Shown here piece after piece: positions 28,475 through 37,367 of a DNA stretch of 37,367 nucleotides (position 1 is the first letter of the stretch; the number at the start of each line of letters is the position of its first letter). Source of the stretch: an uncultured Pelagibacteraceae bacterium. Its GTDB lineage: Bacteria > Pseudomonadota > Alphaproteobacteria > Pelagibacterales > Pelagibacteraceae. The stretch lies in the NCBI GenBank assembly GCA_902601235.1, contig CACKMG010000008.1, positions 1 to 37,367 of the forward strand, read 5' to 3'. Under the pieces are notes generated by a model, which was given only the letters and a program-made list of their open reading frames with translations, had not been told where the DNA came from and did not search any database. The position numbers were made by a program, and so were the translations under genes.

Positions 28475-28885
28475 ATGTTACAACCAGTCAGAACAAAATG
28501 GCGTAAAGCTCACAAAGGAAGAATTAGAGGAAATGCTTCTAGAGCGCATTTTATAAATTATGGTGCTTATGCTCTTAAAGCTTTATCGCCAGACAGAGTA
28601 ACAGGAAAGCAAATTGAAGCTGCTAGAGTTGCACTTACAAGACACATGAAAAGACAAGGAAGAGTATGGACAAGAATATTTCCAAATATACCAGTCTCAA
28701 AAAAACCAATAGAGGTACGTATGGGTAAAGGAAAAGGATCCCCTGAATTTTATGCTTGCAGAGTAAAACCAGGTAGAATTTTATTCGAAGTTGATGGAGT
28801 TACAGAACAAGTTGCAAAAGAAGCACTTTATAAAGCATCAGCTAAACTTCCTATTAAAACTAAAACTATTAAAAGATTTGCTTAA
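28475..28885 (+). CDS. rplP: 50S ribosomal protein L16
   Basis: 50S protein near the A-site tRNA elbow. 136 residues, normal length. The [16 protein letters not shown] start, the [16 protein letters not shown] segment (about 66-81) and [17 protein letters not shown] are diagnostic. It lies one base after rpsC and one base before rpmC. Confidence 0.97.
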   Translation: MLQPVRTKWRKAHKGRIRGNASRAHFINYGAYALKALSPDRVTGKQIEAARVALTRHMKRQGRVWTRIFPNIPVSKKPIEVRMGKGKGSPEFYACRVKPGRILFEVDGVTEQVAKEALYKASAKLPIKTKTIKRFA

Positions 28886-28886
28886 T

Positions 28887-29078
28887 ATGAAAAAAAAAGA
28901 GATTAAAAAATTATCAAAAGATGAAATGATTAAGAATATAGATAAATTAAAAAAAGATCTTTTTAATTTTAGATTTCAAAAAATTAATTCGCAAGTCACA
29001 AATCCTGCAAAGATAGGTGAAACAAAGAAAACTATTGCAAGACTAAAAACATCATTGAGAGGAAAAATAAATGCCTAA
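28887..29078 (+). CDS. rpmC: 50S ribosomal protein L29
   Basis: Small helical protein at the tunnel exit. 63 residues, normal length. The conserved pattern ELxKLSxDE near the N-terminus, FNFRFQK near 31-37 and the RIARxKT-like C-terminus ([10 protein letters not shown]) fit the family. ATG 28887 is chosen; the open frame upstream runs inside rplP and is not coding. It overlaps rpsQ by 8 bases. Confidence 0.93.
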   Translation: MKKKEIKKLSKDEMIKNIDKLKKDLFNFRFQKINSQVTNPAKIGETKKTIARLKTSLRGKINA

Positions 29079-29307
29079 GAAAATTTTATCAGGAACTGTT
29101 GTGAGTGATAAAGCAAATAAAACTATTACTGTTATAGTTGAAAGGAAATATGCTCATCCTTTATTTAAAAAAGTAATTAAAGTTAGAAAAAAATATAATG
29201 CTCATGATGAAAATAACAAATATAAAACAGGGGATAAGGTAAGTATTATTGAGTGCAAACCTTTTTCAAAAAATAAAAAATTTCAGGTAATGGAGAGCTC
29301 TAAATAA
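29071..29307 (+). CDS. rpsQ: 30S ribosomal protein S17
   Basis: Primary 16S rRNA binder of the 30S body, OB fold. 78 residues, normal length. The [20 protein letters not shown] segment and [20 protein letters not shown] are diagnostic. It overlaps rpmC by 8 bases and rplN by one. Confidence 0.96.
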   Translation: MPKKILSGTVVSDKANKTITVIVERKYAHPLFKKVIKVRKKYNAHDENNKYKTGDKVSIIECKPFSKNKKFQVMESSK

Positions 29308-29675
29308 TGATACAGGTACAAACAGAATTACAAGTTGCAGATAATACAGGTGCAAAAAAAATCGAGTGTATTAAAGTTTTAGGCGGTTCTAAACGAAGAT
29401 ATGCAAGTATTGGAGATACCATAGTAATAGCAGTTAAAGAAGCAATTCCAAAAGGTAAAGTTAAAAAAGGATCTGTTCATAAAGCTGTTGTTGTTAGAGT
29501 AAAAAAAGGAATACACAGAGATGATGGTTCTAAAGTAAAATTTGACAACAATGCAGCTGTTCTTGTTGATGATAAAGGAGAACCTGTAGGAACAAGAATT
29601 TTCGGACCTGTTACAAGAGAATTAAGAAATAGAGGGCAAATGAAAATAATTTCATTAGCTCCTGAGGTTTTATAA
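29307..29675 (+). CDS. rplN: 50S ribosomal protein L14
   Basis: 50S protein at the subunit interface, contacting L19 and intersubunit bridges. 122 residues, normal length. The start [18 protein letters not shown], the central [12 protein letters not shown] segment and the [11 protein letters not shown] segment (about 97-107) are conserved. One-base overlaps on both sides. Confidence 0.97.
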   Translation: MIQVQTELQVADNTGAKKIECIKVLGGSKRRYASIGDTIVIAVKEAIPKGKVKKGSVHKAVVVRVKKGIHRDDGSKVKFDNNAAVLVDDKGEPVGTRIFGPVTRELRNRGQMKIISLAPEVL

Positions 29676-29920
29676 TGATTAAAAAAGGATTAAAAGTTTT
29701 AGTTTTATCTGGAAGAGATAAGAAAAAAGAAGGTGAAGTAATTGAAATAGATAGACAAAATAATAGAGCTAAAGTTAAAGAAATAAATATGGTTAAAAAA
29801 CACGTTAAAACAACTAAAGAAAAAAAAGGTGGAATTTTTTCAAAAGAGAGTTTTATTCATTTATCAAACTTAAGATTAGTTGAAGGAAAAAAAGATAAAA
29901 AAAAAGAGGCTAAAAAATAA
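29675..29920 (+). CDS. rplX: 50S ribosomal protein L24
   Basis: Assembly-initiating 50S protein with a KOW domain near the tunnel exit. 81 residues, somewhat shorter than E. coli L24 (104) and lacking most of its C-terminal extension. KOW segment [16 protein letters not shown] at about 7-22; [19 protein letters not shown] matches the family's second half. A short Lys-rich tail ends it. Overlaps rplN and rplE by one base each. Confidence 0.93.
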   Translation: MIKKGLKVLVLSGRDKKKEGEVIEIDRQNNRAKVKEINMVKKHVKTTKEKKGGIFSKESFIHLSNLRLVEGKKDKKKEAKK

Positions 29921-30474
29921 TGATACCAAGATTAAAGAATATATTTCATAAAGAAATTCAACCAGCTTTAAAAGCCCAATTTGGTTATAAAAATATATAC
30001 ATGGGACCAAAAATTGAAAAAATTATCTTGAATATGGGGCTTGGTATTGATGGTAGCGACTCAAAAGTTTTAAAATCATGTGAAGAAGATTTAGCAAAAA
30101 TTACTGGACAAAAACCAGTAACCACTAAATTTAAGAAATCTGTTGCTAATTTTAAAACAAGAAAAGGTGCTAATGCTGGTTTGAAAGTTACACTAAGAAA
30201 AAATAAAATGTATGAATTTTTAGATAGATTGGTAAATATTGCCCTACCAAGAATTAAAGATTTTAGAGGATTATCCACAAAAGGATTTGATAAATTTGGA
30301 AATTATACATTTGGTGTAAAAGAGCATATCATTTTCCCAGAAGTTAGCTTTGATAGAGCTGATAAGGTTAGAGGTCTTGATATTACCTTAGTAATTTCAT
30401 CTAAAGGAAAAGATCACAGTTATGCTTTATTAGAAAAACTAAATTTTCCATTTATTAAAAAAGGAGACAATTAA
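29920..30474 (+). CDS. rplE: 50S ribosomal protein L5
   Basis: 5S rRNA-binding protein of the central protuberance. 184 residues, normal length. KIILNMGLG (about 34-42), the TGQKPVTTKFKKSVANFK segment and the FDKFGNYTFGVKEHIIFPE segment (about 123-141) are diagnostic. Overlaps rplX by one base and directly abuts rpsN. Confidence 0.97.
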   Translation: MIPRLKNIFHKEIQPALKAQFGYKNIYMGPKIEKIILNMGLGIDGSDSKVLKSCEEDLAKITGQKPVTTKFKKSVANFKTRKGANAGLKVTLRKNKMYEFLDRLVNIALPRIKDFRGLSTKGFDKFGNYTFGVKEHIIFPEVSFDRADKVRGLDITLVISSKGKDHSYALLEKLNFPFIKKGDN

Positions 30475-30780
30475 ATGGCTAAACTAAGTTCAATTAATAA
30501 AAACAACAAAAGAATTAAACTTTCAAACAAATTTTTTAAGAAAAGAGAAAAGTTAAAAAAAATAATTATGGATAAAAAAATACCATTGGAGGAAAGATTT
30601 AAGGCTCAACAAAAACTTTCAAAGCTTCCTAGAAATTCAGCAAAGAATAGAATTATGAATAGATGTCAAATTACTGGTAGGCCTCACGGTGTTTATAGAA
30701 AATTAAAAATATCAAGAATTGCATTAAGACAACTTGGTTTACAGGGAAAAATACCCGGGTTAGTAAAATCAAGTTGGTAG
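30475..30780 (+). CDS. rpsN: 30S ribosomal protein S14 (long, zinc-free type)
   Basis: 30S head protein. 101 residues, the long form without the CxxC zinc pairs seen in the 61-residue type; only one Cys is present. The RNRCQITGRPHGVYRKL-like segment (about 61-76) and the GLVKSSW end are diagnostic. It begins immediately after the rplE stop and lies 10 bp before rpsH. Confidence 0.96.
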   Translation: MAKLSSINKNNKRIKLSNKFFKKREKLKKIIMDKKIPLEERFKAQQKLSKLPRNSAKNRIMNRCQITGRPHGVYRKLKISRIALRQLGLQGKIPGLVKSSW

Positions 30781-30790
30781 AAAGGAATAT

Positions 30791-31186
30791 ATGAGCTTAA
30801 GTGACCCAATTGGAGATATGATTGCTAGAATTAAAAATGCTCAATCTAGGAGTCATAAAAGAGTAGAATTACCGTCATCAAACTTTAAAGCTAAGATAGC
30901 TGACATATTGAAGAATGAAGGTTTTATAAAAGACTTTAAGGTTAATTCAGAGGATAAAAAATCAATATTATCATTAGAATTGAAATATCATTCTGGAAAT
31001 CCTGTAATTAACACTTTTGAACGTATATCAAAACCTGGAAGAAGAATTTTTTCAAGTGCAGAGAGTCTACCAAAAATAAATAATGGACTTGGAATTGCTA
31101 TCGTTTCAACTCCAAAAGGAGTTATGACAGATATAGACGCAAGAAAACAAAAAGTTGGTGGAGAAATAATTTGCAAGGTATTTTAA
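30791..31186 (+). CDS. rpsH: 30S ribosomal protein S8
   Basis: Central-domain 16S rRNA binder; in E. coli it represses the spc operon by binding the rplX-rplE region. 131 residues, normal length. Start MSLSDPIGDMIARIKNA, the RISKPGRRIFS segment and the GIAIVSTPKGVMTD segment are conserved. An AAAGGA ribosome binding site precedes ATG 30791, one of the few visible in this cluster. Confidence 0.97.
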   Translation: MSLSDPIGDMIARIKNAQSRSHKRVELPSSNFKAKIADILKNEGFIKDFKVNSEDKKSILSLELKYHSGNPVINTFERISKPGRRIFSSAESLPKINNGLGIAIVSTPKGVMTDIDARKQKVGGEIICKVF

Positions 31187-31726
31187 ATGTCTAAAATTGG
31201 TAAAATAAATATTTCTATTCCAGAAAAAGTAAAAGTTGCCTTAGCAGGTAGTAACTTAAATATTGAAGGTCCATTGGGAAAAAAAACATTAAATATAGAT
31301 TTAAATCTTTTTAATCTTGATATTAAAGATGGAAAAGTAATATCAATCAAACCTAAGAAGATTAATCAAAACACAAAAAGGTTATGGGGCATGAATAGAA
31401 GCCTTATTAACAACGCAGTTATTGGCTCGAGTCAAGGGTATGGGAAAATACTTGAATTAGTTGGAGTTGGTTACAGAGCAGCTTTAAAAGGTAATATATT
31501 AAATTTACAACTAGGATATAGTCATGACATAAATTTTCAAATTCCAGAGGGAATTAAAATTACTGTTGAAAAACAAACAATAATCAAAGTTAATGGACAA
31601 GATAAACAACAAGTAGGTGCAGTTGTTTCTAAGCTAAAAACTTTAAGAAAAATTGAACCATATAAAGGCAAAGGTGTAAGAGAAAAAGGTCAATATATTT
31701 TGAAAAAAGAAGGTAAGAAAAAATAA
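31187..31726 (+). CDS. rplF: 50S ribosomal protein L6
   Basis: 50S protein near the sarcin-ricin loop. 179 residues, normal length, formed of two related halves. [14 protein letters not shown] start, the [12 protein letters not shown] segment (about 91-102) and the [15 protein letters not shown] segment (about 156-171) are diagnostic. It directly abuts rpsH and overlaps rplR by one base. Confidence 0.97.
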   Translation: MSKIGKINISIPEKVKVALAGSNLNIEGPLGKKTLNIDLNLFNLDIKDGKVISIKPKKINQNTKRLWGMNRSLINNAVIGSSQGYGKILELVGVGYRAALKGNILNLQLGYSHDINFQIPEGIKITVEKQTIIKVNGQDKQQVGAVVSKLKTLRKIEPYKGKGVREKGQYILKKEGKKK

Positions 31727-32082
31727 TGAAATTGGATACAACAAAAAGAAAACGTTATAGGGTTAGCAATAAGGTTAAAAAAGTTGCGTCCAAAGATAGA
31801 TATAGACTAAGTATATCTAGATCATCAAAAAATATTTTTGCACAAATAATTGATGATAACAAAAATATTACTTTAATTTCGGCCTCATCGATTGAAAAAG
31901 ATATTAAGTCTGTTTCAAAAGTAAATAAAACGGAACTATCGAAAATTGTTGCAGAAAAATTAGCAAAAAAAGCACAAGATAAAAAAATAACAAAAATCTT
32001 TTTTGATAGAGGTATATATAAATATCATGGAAGAATTAAAATTTTTGCTGAAACTTTAAGAAAAAATGGAATGGACTTTTAA
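31726..32082 (+). CDS. rplR: 50S ribosomal protein L18
   Basis: 5S rRNA-binding protein. 118 residues, normal length. The basic N-terminus, the [18 protein letters not shown] segment (about 27-44), and the [24 protein letters not shown] end fit the family. Overlaps rplF by one base and precedes rpsE by two. Confidence 0.95.
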   Translation: MKLDTTKRKRYRVSNKVKKVASKDRYRLSISRSSKNIFAQIIDDNKNITLISASSIEKDIKSVSKVNKTELSKIVAEKLAKKAQDKKITKIFFDRGIYKYHGRIKIFAETLRKNGMDF

Positions 32083-32084
32083 AT

Positions 32085-32600
32085 ATGGAAAATAATAAAG
32101 AAAAAAAGAATGATGATATTTTAGAAAAGCTTGTGCATATCAACAGAATTACTAAAGTAGTTAAAGGTGGAAGAAGGTTTGGATTTTCAGCTTTAGTTGT
32201 TGTTGGTAATCAAGCAGGTAAAATCGGTATAGCTCACGCTAAAGCTAAACAAGTTCCAGATGCAATCAAAAAAGCGAATGAAATGGCAAGAAGAAAACTT
32301 ATACAAATTCCTTTAAGAGAAGGTAGAACAATTCATCATGATGTTAAGGCAAAAGATGGTTCTGGAAAAATAGTTTTGCGTTCTGCTTCAAAAGGAACTG
32401 GTATTATTGCTGGAGGACCAGTCAGAGCTGTTTGTGAAGTATTAGGTGTGAAAGATATTGTTGCAAAATCGATGGGAACATCGAATGCACATAATGTTAT
32501 CAGAGCAACAATGAAAGCTTTAATGAAACAAAATTCTCCAAAACAAATTTCAACAATTAGAAATAAGAAAATTTCACAAATCATTGAAAAAAGAGGCTAA
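32085..32600 (+). CDS. rpsE: 30S ribosomal protein S5
   Basis: 30S protein affecting accuracy and mRNA unwinding. 171 residues, normal length. The double-stranded RNA-binding-like domain opens with [19 protein letters not shown], and the C-terminal half has [19 protein letters not shown] (about 105-123). Its stop codon overlaps the rplO start by one base, leaving no room for rpmD, which normally sits here. Confidence 0.97.
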   Translation: MENNKEKKNDDILEKLVHINRITKVVKGGRRFGFSALVVVGNQAGKIGIAHAKAKQVPDAIKKANEMARRKLIQIPLREGRTIHHDVKAKDGSGKIVLRSASKGTGIIAGGPVRAVCEVLGVKDIVAKSMGTSNAHNVIRATMKALMKQNSPKQISTIRNKKISQIIEKRG

Positions 32601-33052
32601 TGACAACTTTAAATAACAGAATTAAAATTAATAAAAGAAAAATAAGAGTTGGAAGAGGTATAGGCTCAGGAAAAGGAAAAACTTCAGGACGAGGTGTTAA
32701 GGGACAAAAATCAAGATCAGGTGTTGCTATAAAAAGTTTTGAAGGTGGTCAAATGCCACTTTATAGAAGGTTACCAAAAAGAGGTTTCAATGCTATTAAT
32801 AAAATAAATATAGCAATTCTAAATTTAGATAAAATTCAATCTTATATAAATAAAAAAAACATAAATACAAATGATGTTTTAAACTCTGAGTTACTTAAAA
32901 AATTAAAGTTAATAAAAAAAAATTCTAAAAAACTAAAAATATTAGGTTCAGGTGAAATTAAAGATAAGATCAACATTATTGCAGATCTCGCTTCAAAATC
33001 AGCAATTAAAAAACTTGAAAAAATCGGTGGATCAATTCAATTAAAAAAATAA
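32600..33052 (+). CDS. rplO: 50S ribosomal protein L15
   Basis: 50S protein contacting many 23S rRNA segments late in assembly. 150 residues, normal length. The Gly/Lys-rich N-terminal half ([22 protein letters not shown] within about 18-39) and [17 protein letters not shown] (about 48-64) are diagnostic. It overlaps rpsE directly and is 10 bp upstream of secY. Confidence 0.96.
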   Translation: MTTLNNRIKINKRKIRVGRGIGSGKGKTSGRGVKGQKSRSGVAIKSFEGGQMPLYRRLPKRGFNAINKINIAILNLDKIQSYINKKNINTNDVLNSELLKKLKLIKKNSKKLKILGSGEIKDKINIIADLASKSAIKKLEKIGGSIQLKK

Positions 33053-33062
33053 TTTATATTAA

Positions 33063-34343
33063 ATGAGCGCCTCGTCATCAACAAATGATCTTAGAAATAG
33101 AATTATATTTACTATTTTAATTTTATCAGTTTACAGATTCGGAACATTCGTTCCATTACCTGGCATCGATCCTGAACAATTAAAAATAATGATGGAAGGT
33201 AATCAAAAAGGTTTACTGGGCATGTTTAATGTGTTTGCAGGAGGAGCCGTAAGTAGAATGGCAATATTTGCACTTGGAATAATGCCTTACATATCATCAT
33301 CAATTATAGTTCAATTACTAACTGGAGTTTCTGATTATTTTAAAAATTTAAAATCACAAGGTGAAACAGGAAGAGCTAAGATAACTCAAATTACTAGATA
33401 TGGAACTGTTCTGTTGGCGACTATTCAAGGTTACGGTTTGGCAGTTGGCTTAGAGTCGTCTGCTGATTTAGTCATTAATCCTGGTGTCTTTTTTAAAATT
33501 TCAACGGTTACAACTATTGTTGCGGGAACAATTTTTCTAATGTGGTTAGGGGAACAAATTACCCAAAGAGGTATAGGTAATGGAATTTCATTAATAATTT
33601 TTGCTGGAATAGTTGCTGAAATACCCAGAGCATTAGTCACTACATTTGAACTTGGTAGAACTGGAGCAGTATCTACTATAATGTTGATAGGTATATTTGT
33701 TCTATTAATTTTAACAATTCTTTTTATTGTTTTCATGGAGAGAGCCCTTAGAAAAATATTAATTAATTATCCAAAAAGACAAATGGGTAATAAAATGTAT
33801 GGTGGAGAGTCGTCTCATTTACCATTAAAAATAAACCAAGCTGGTGTTATCCCAGCAATTTTTGCATCAGCTTTACTATTATTACCTGTGACTTTTTCTA
33901 ATTTTAATTTGTCTGAAAGTGAAACTTTTTTAAATATAAGTTCTTATTTTACACAAGGACAACCTCTTTATATGCTTCTTTATGCATCAGGTATTATATT
34001 TTTTACTTTTTTTTATACATCAATAACTTTTAATCCAACAGAAACAGCAGATAATTTAAGAAAGTATGGTGGATTTATTCCTGGAATAAGACCTGGTGAA
34101 AGTACAGCATTATATATAGAAAATATTTTAACAAAACTTACAACAATTGGAGCTCTATATTTAACTTTGGTTTGTTTAATGCCAGAGTTTTTAATAGCAA
34201 ATTATCCTATTCCATTTTATCTAGGAGGGACTTCAATTTTGATTGTTGTTGTAGTTGCTATTGATACTGTAACACAAATACAAACAAGGTTGATGAGCTC
34301 ACAATATGAACAACTTATTAAAAAAACTAAATTTGGAAGATAA
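33063..34343 (+). CDS. secY: Protein translocase subunit SecY
   Basis: Channel-forming subunit of the Sec translocon in the inner membrane. 426 residues with about ten hydrophobic segments. The family's PLPGID (about 31-36), the plug-region segment FNVFAGGAVSRMAIFALGIMP within about 54-74, and the long cytoplasmic loop ending near the FIPGIRPGE motif (about 338-346) are present. The conserved spc-operon position between rplO and adk agrees. adk begins three bases after the stop. Confidence 0.97.
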   Translation: MSASSSTNDLRNRIIFTILILSVYRFGTFVPLPGIDPEQLKIMMEGNQKGLLGMFNVFAGGAVSRMAIFALGIMPYISSSIIVQLLTGVSDYFKNLKSQGETGRAKITQITRYGTVLLATIQGYGLAVGLESSADLVINPGVFFKISTVTTIVAGTIFLMWLGEQITQRGIGNGISLIIFAGIVAEIPRALVTTFELGRTGAVSTIMLIGIFVLLILTILFIVFMERALRKILINYPKRQMGNKMYGGESSHLPLKINQAGVIPAIFASALLLLPVTFSNFNLSESETFLNISSYFTQGQPLYMLLYASGIIFFTFFYTSITFNPTETADNLRKYGGFIPGIRPGESTALYIENILTKLTTIGALYLTLVCLMPEFLIANYPIPFYLGGTSILIVVVVAIDTVTQIQTRLMSSQYEQLIKKTKFGR

Positions 34344-34346
34344 AAA

Positions 34347-34910
34347 GTGAATATAATTTTGTTTGGTCCCCCAGGAGCTGGCAAAGGCACTCAGGCAAAA
34401 TACTTAGTTAAAAAGTTAAATGCATTTCAAATTTCTACAGGTGAAATATTAAGAGAAGAAATAAAAAAAAATACAGAAATTGGAAAAAAAATTTCATATA
34501 ATATTAATGATGGTAAATTCGTAAGTGATGAAATAGTAAACAATCTTATAAAAGATATTGTTTTTGATATTAAAAAAAAAGATAGATTAATATTTGATGG
34601 ATACCCTAGATCCTTAACTCAAGCAAAAAATTTGAATCAATTGTTAGATGAAACTAAACAAAAAATAGATTTTATTTTTTTTCTTAATGTGAACAAAGAA
34701 ACAATATTAAATAGAATTAGGAAAAGAAAAGTTTTAGAAAATAGATCAGATGATGATTCAGATACTATTATCAAACGGTATGATACCTACATGGAAACAA
34801 CAAAACCTGTTCTGGATTACTATTCAAAAAATCAAAATTTTAAGGAGATAGATGGAAGTCTTGAAATTGACGAAATAACAAGGAAAATAGACACTTTTAT
34901 CAACGTATAA
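34347..34910 (+). CDS. adk: Adenylate kinase (short-lid form)
   Basis: Converts ATP plus AMP to two ADP in the cytoplasm. 187 residues, the short type with a reduced LID, common in alphaproteobacteria. The P loop GPPGAGKGT is at 7-15, FDGYPRSLTQA (about 79-89) is the AMP-binding region, and RKVLENRSDDD marks the short lid and following Arg residues. The start is GTG at 34347, three bases after secY; it gives the conserved MNIILFGPPG beginning, and no closer ATG exists. Confidence 0.96.
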   Translation: MNIILFGPPGAGKGTQAKYLVKKLNAFQISTGEILREEIKKNTEIGKKISYNINDGKFVSDEIVNNLIKDIVFDIKKKDRLIFDGYPRSLTQAKNLNQLLDETKQKIDFIFFLNVNKETILNRIRKRKVLENRSDDDSDTIIKRYDTYMETTKPVLDYYSKNQNFKEIDGSLEIDEITRKIDTFINV

Positions 34911-34914
34911 GCCG

Positions 34915-34942
34915 TTGACTTTAAAAGATGTTCTTATATAAA
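34915..34942 (+). promoter_or_regulatory. Putative internal promoter before rpsM-rpsK-rpoA-rplQ
   Basis: TTGACT at 34915-34920 and TATAAA at 34937-34942, 16 bp apart, in the 55-bp gap after adk. This is the only sizeable gap from rpsL to rplQ, which supports a separate alpha-operon promoter. Confidence 0.55.
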
Positions 34943-34965
34943 AGGCTAAATTTTATCACATATTT

Positions 34966-35349
34966 ATGGCTCGTATAGCAGGTATTAACATTCCACAAAA
35001 TAAACTAGTCCATGTTGGATTAACTTATATTTATGGAATTGGTAATAAATTTTCTAAACAAATTTGTACATCTCTAGAAATTTCAAAAAAGAAAAGAGTA
35101 AACGAGCTTACTGACGAGGAAATTCTTAAAATTAGAGAATATATAGATCAAAATTTTAAAGTAGAAGGTGATTTAAGAAGAGATTACTCATTAAGTATTA
35201 AGCGATTGATTGATCTTGCTTGTTACAGAGGTAGTAGACACAGAAAAAAGTTACCAGTAAGAGGACAAAGAACTAGGTGTAATGCAAGAACAAGAAAAGG
35301 TAAAGCCATAGCTATTGCTGGAAAAAAATTAACTCCACTTAAGAAATAA
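34966..35349 (+). CDS. rpsM: 30S ribosomal protein S13
   Basis: 30S head protein contacting the P-site tRNA and 50S bridge B1. 127 residues, slightly longer than E. coli (118). [13 protein letters not shown] start, the LTYIYGIG helix, and the C-terminal [23 protein letters not shown] segment (within about 88-112) are diagnostic. It follows the putative promoter and is two bases before rpsK. Confidence 0.97.
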   Translation: MARIAGINIPQNKLVHVGLTYIYGIGNKFSKQICTSLEISKKKRVNELTDEEILKIREYIDQNFKVEGDLRRDYSLSIKRLIDLACYRGSRHRKKLPVRGQRTRCNARTRKGKAIAIAGKKLTPLKK

Positions 35350-35351
35350 AT

Positions 35352-35801
35352 ATGCCTAAAACAGATAAAATAGAAAATAAAGATCAAAATATTGAAAAAT
35401 CAAGTAAGAAAGCCATAAAGAGTAGTTACTCAAAAAAAAAGAAGACAAAAAAAAATGTTCAAAATGGTATTGCTTATGTTCAATCTACCTTTAATAACAC
35501 AATTATTTCGATTGCAGATACAAATGGAAATGTTATTTCTTGGGCTTCTGCAGGTCAAAAAGGTTTTAAAGGTTCTAGAAAGTCAACTCCATACGCAGCA
35601 CAAGTTGCTGCTGACTCAGCTGCAGCAAAAGCTTTAGAATATGGTATGAAAACTTTATCAGTCGAAGTTAAAGGACCTGGATCTGGTCGAGAAACGGCAT
35701 TAAGAGCATTACAAGCAAGAGGATTTAAAATATTATCTATAAAAGATACTACGCCAATGCCACATAATGGTACTAGACCGCCAAAAAAAAGGAGAGTTTA
35801 A
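35352..35801 (+). CDS. rpsK: 30S ribosomal protein S11 with Lys-rich N-terminal extension
   Basis: 30S platform protein near the mRNA exit. 149 residues against about 129 usually; roughly the first 35 residues are Lys/Ser-rich and lack family similarity. The normal domain begins near [14 protein letters not shown] (about 38-51), continues with [20 protein letters not shown], and ends in the conserved [14 protein letters not shown] later start is not supported, because the whole frame is open with ATG only at the beginning before the domain. Overlaps rpoA by one base. Confidence 0.96.
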   Translation: MPKTDKIENKDQNIEKSSKKAIKSSYSKKKKTKKNVQNGIAYVQSTFNNTIISIADTNGNVISWASAGQKGFKGSRKSTPYAAQVAADSAAAKALEYGMKTLSVEVKGPGSGRETALRALQARGFKILSIKDTTPMPHNGTRPPKKRRV

Positions 35802-36829
35802 TGGAAACAGCAAATGTAAATATAAAAAATTGGAAATCTCTTATCAAACCTTCAAAGTTAGATGTAAAAATTAGTGAAGACTTAACAAGAGCAACTATAA
35901 TAGCTGAACCATTAGAAAAAGGTTATGGTTTAACTTTAGGAAATTCTTTAAGAAGAATATTATTATCTTCAATTCGAGGAACAGCTGTTACATCCATACA
36001 AATTGATGGTGTTTTACATGAATTTACATCTATTAAGGGAGTAAGAGAAGATGTAACTGATATTGTTTTAAACGTTAAGTCTCTTGCTTTAAAAAGTTCA
36101 TCTGAAGGAACAAAAAGGTTGATTTTGGATGCTAAAGGGCCAGGAGAAATTAAGGCTTCGAACATTACACCTGTGGCAGATGTAGAAATATTAAATCCAG
36201 ATTTAGTAATTTGTAATTTAGATGAAAATACAAATTTTCATATGGAAATGAACGTAAATACTGGAAAAGGATACGTTCCTGCTGAATTGAATAAACCAGA
36301 AGAACCGCCATTAGGTCTTATTGCAATAGACTCACTTTATAGTCCAGTAAAAAAAGTTTCTTATTCAGTGAGTACAGCACGAGAAGGTAAAGCTTTAGAT
36401 TATGATAAATTAACAATGGAAGTTGAAACTAATGGATCAATATCTGCTGAAGATGCCGTTGCTTATTCAGCAAGAATATTTCAAGATCAATTAAAAATGT
36501 TTATTAATTTTGATGAGCCTGTAGAAGCACCGGTGAAAGAGGTATCTAAAGAACCTGAGTTTAATAAGAATTTATTAAGAAAAGTTGATGAGTTAGAATT
36601 ATCAGTAAGATCAATGAATTGTCTTAAAAATGACAACATAATTTATATTGGTGATTTGGTTCAAAAATCTGAGGGTGAAATGTTGAGAACACCTAATTTT
36701 GGTAGAAAATCATTGAATGAAATAAAAGAAGTTTTAACTGGTATGTCTTTGTATCTAGGTATGGAAATACCAAACTGGCCACCGGATAATATTGCTGAGA
36801 TGTCAAAAAAATTAGAGGAATCAATCTAA
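35801..36829 (+). CDS. rpoA: DNA-directed RNA polymerase subunit alpha
   Basis: Polymerase assembly platform. 342 residues, normal length. The N-terminal domain has [17 protein letters not shown] (about 41-57), which mediates dimerisation and binding of beta and beta', and the [13 protein letters not shown] segment. The alpha-CTD (about 262-330) has [14 protein letters not shown] and [16 protein letters not shown], which contact upstream DNA and activators. Overlaps rpsK and rplQ by one base each. Confidence 0.98.
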   Translation: METANVNIKNWKSLIKPSKLDVKISEDLTRATIIAEPLEKGYGLTLGNSLRRILLSSIRGTAVTSIQIDGVLHEFTSIKGVREDVTDIVLNVKSLALKSSSEGTKRLILDAKGPGEIKASNITPVADVEILNPDLVICNLDENTNFHMEMNVNTGKGYVPAELNKPEEPPLGLIAIDSLYSPVKKVSYSVSTAREGKALDYDKLTMEVETNGSISAEDAVAYSARIFQDQLKMFINFDEPVEAPVKEVSKEPEFNKNLLRKVDELELSVRSMNCLKNDNIIYIGDLVQKSEGEMLRTPNFGRKSLNEIKEVLTGMSLYLGMEIPNWPPDNIAEMSKKLEESI

Positions 36830-37272
36830 TGCGTCACGGACTGGCAAACAAAAAATTGAATAGAACATCTGAGCACAGAAAAGCTTTGCTAAAGAATATG
36901 TTAAATTCATTAATAAAGTATGAGCAAATCAAAACAACTTTACCAAAAGCAAAATTTTTAAAGCCTCAAGCTGATAAGTTAATAACATTAGGAAAAAAAA
37001 ATACATTACATAATACCAAAATGTTAGTTTCTCAGTTACAAGACATTAAATCAGCTAACAAAGTAAAAAAAACTTTATCTAAAAGGTATGAAAAAAGATC
37101 AGGTGGTTATACAAGAATAATAAAAGCTGGTTTTAGATATGGTGATAATGCCCCGATGGCAATAATTGAATTTGTAGATAGAGATGTTGAGGCAAAAAGA
37201 ATTGATAAAAAGAAAAAAGATCCTGCTAAAGAAGAAAAGAAAAAAGAAGAAAAAAAAATAGCTACAGCTTAA
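36829..37272 (+). CDS. rplQ: 50S ribosomal protein L17
   Basis: 50S protein near the tunnel exit. 147 residues, longer than E. coli (127) by a Lys/Glu-rich C-terminal tail. [20 protein letters not shown] start and the [29 protein letters not shown] core (within about 92-116) are diagnostic. Last gene of the alpha group. No terminator hairpin is seen before the next gene, 19 bp on. Confidence 0.96.
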   Translation: MRHGLANKKLNRTSEHRKALLKNMLNSLIKYEQIKTTLPKAKFLKPQADKLITLGKKNTLHNTKMLVSQLQDIKSANKVKKTLSKRYEKRSGGYTRIIKAGFRYGDNAPMAIIEFVDRDVEAKRIDKKKKDPAKEEKKKEEKKIATA

Positions 37273-37291
37273 AATTGCCGCTTAAATTAAC

Positions 37292-37367
37292 ATGATTGAA
37301 AACTATGTTGTTGATTCGACGTATAACAATATGCGTTTAGACAGATGGTTAAGAAATGAAATAGGTA
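37292..37367 (+). CDS. Start of an S4-domain pseudouridine synthase (RluC/RluD-like), cut by window end
   Basis: Only the first 25 codons are present. The residues RLDRWLRNE (about 15-23) match the beginning of the S4 RNA-binding domain found in RluA-family 23S rRNA pseudouridine synthases, which often follow this cluster in related bacteria. The catalytic domain lies outside the window, so the exact member cannot be named. The upstream gap is 19 bp, so read-through from rplQ is likely. Confidence 0.6.
   Translation, partial: MIENYVVDSTYNNMRLDRWLRNEIG

Noticed and set aside
28791..28886. Upstream extension of the L29 frame
   Set aside because: It overlaps the end of rplP; L29 has its normal length from ATG 28887.
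1..37367. CRISPR arrays, insertion sequences, rRNA genes or riboswitches
   Set aside because: No regularly spaced repeats, transposase frames, rRNA sequence or recognisable aptamer were seen on either strand.

Overview
The window is AT-rich DNA with very short intergenic gaps and an alphaproteobacterial ribosomal supercluster. Compact genes, Lys/Asn/Ile-rich proteins and the order rlmB / tRNA-Tyr / tRNA-Gly / tuf / tRNA-Trp / secE / nusG / rplK-A-J-L / rpoB-C / str / S10 / spc / alpha point to a SAR11 (Pelagibacterales) type marine bacterium. That assignment is inferred from composition, gene order and protein character; no database search was possible.

Region 1 (1-2640) is accessory DNA. 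It holds a truncated secreted-protein remnant (62-169), a tight cassette of a membrane protein, a glycine-zipper plus phospholipase-D-like (single HKD) protein and a small helical protein (269-2148), and a small membrane frame with no usable start (2181-2513). Region 2 (2641-5726) is tRNA-Leu(UAA), nadK starting five bases after the tRNA CCA, and a large autotransporter with a beta-propeller-like passenger. Region 3 (5726-7713) is bounded by a perfect 48-bp direct repeat of the 3' part of tRNA-Thr(UGU). It looks like a 1.94-kb tRNA-integrated mini-element that carries three envelope genes, the last resembling Ivy-type lysozyme inhibitors, and no integrase. Repeated short motifs near its ends look like recombinase arm sites.

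Region 4 (7667-37367) is core genome. rlmB and tRNA-Thr read leftward. From about 8.6 kb everything reads rightward: tRNA-Tyr, tRNA-Gly, tuf, tRNA-Trp, secE, nusG, the L11/L1/L10/L12 genes, rpoB, rpoC, then rpsL-rpsG-fusA, the S10 and spc genes, secY, adk, rpsM-rpsK-rpoA-rplQ, and the start of an S4-domain pseudouridine synthase. Genes are mostly linked by 1-bp stop/start overlaps or gaps under 10 bp, so most of the translation and transcription machinery is probably made from a few long transcripts. Visible control points are a putative promoter before tRNA-Tyr, a hairpin between rplL and rpoB, a promoter plus two-hairpin leader before rpsL, and an internal promoter before rpsM. Two oddities in the core stand out: RpoC has Ser in place of one conserved zinc-binding Cys, and rpmD (L30) is absent from its usual place between rpsE and rplO.
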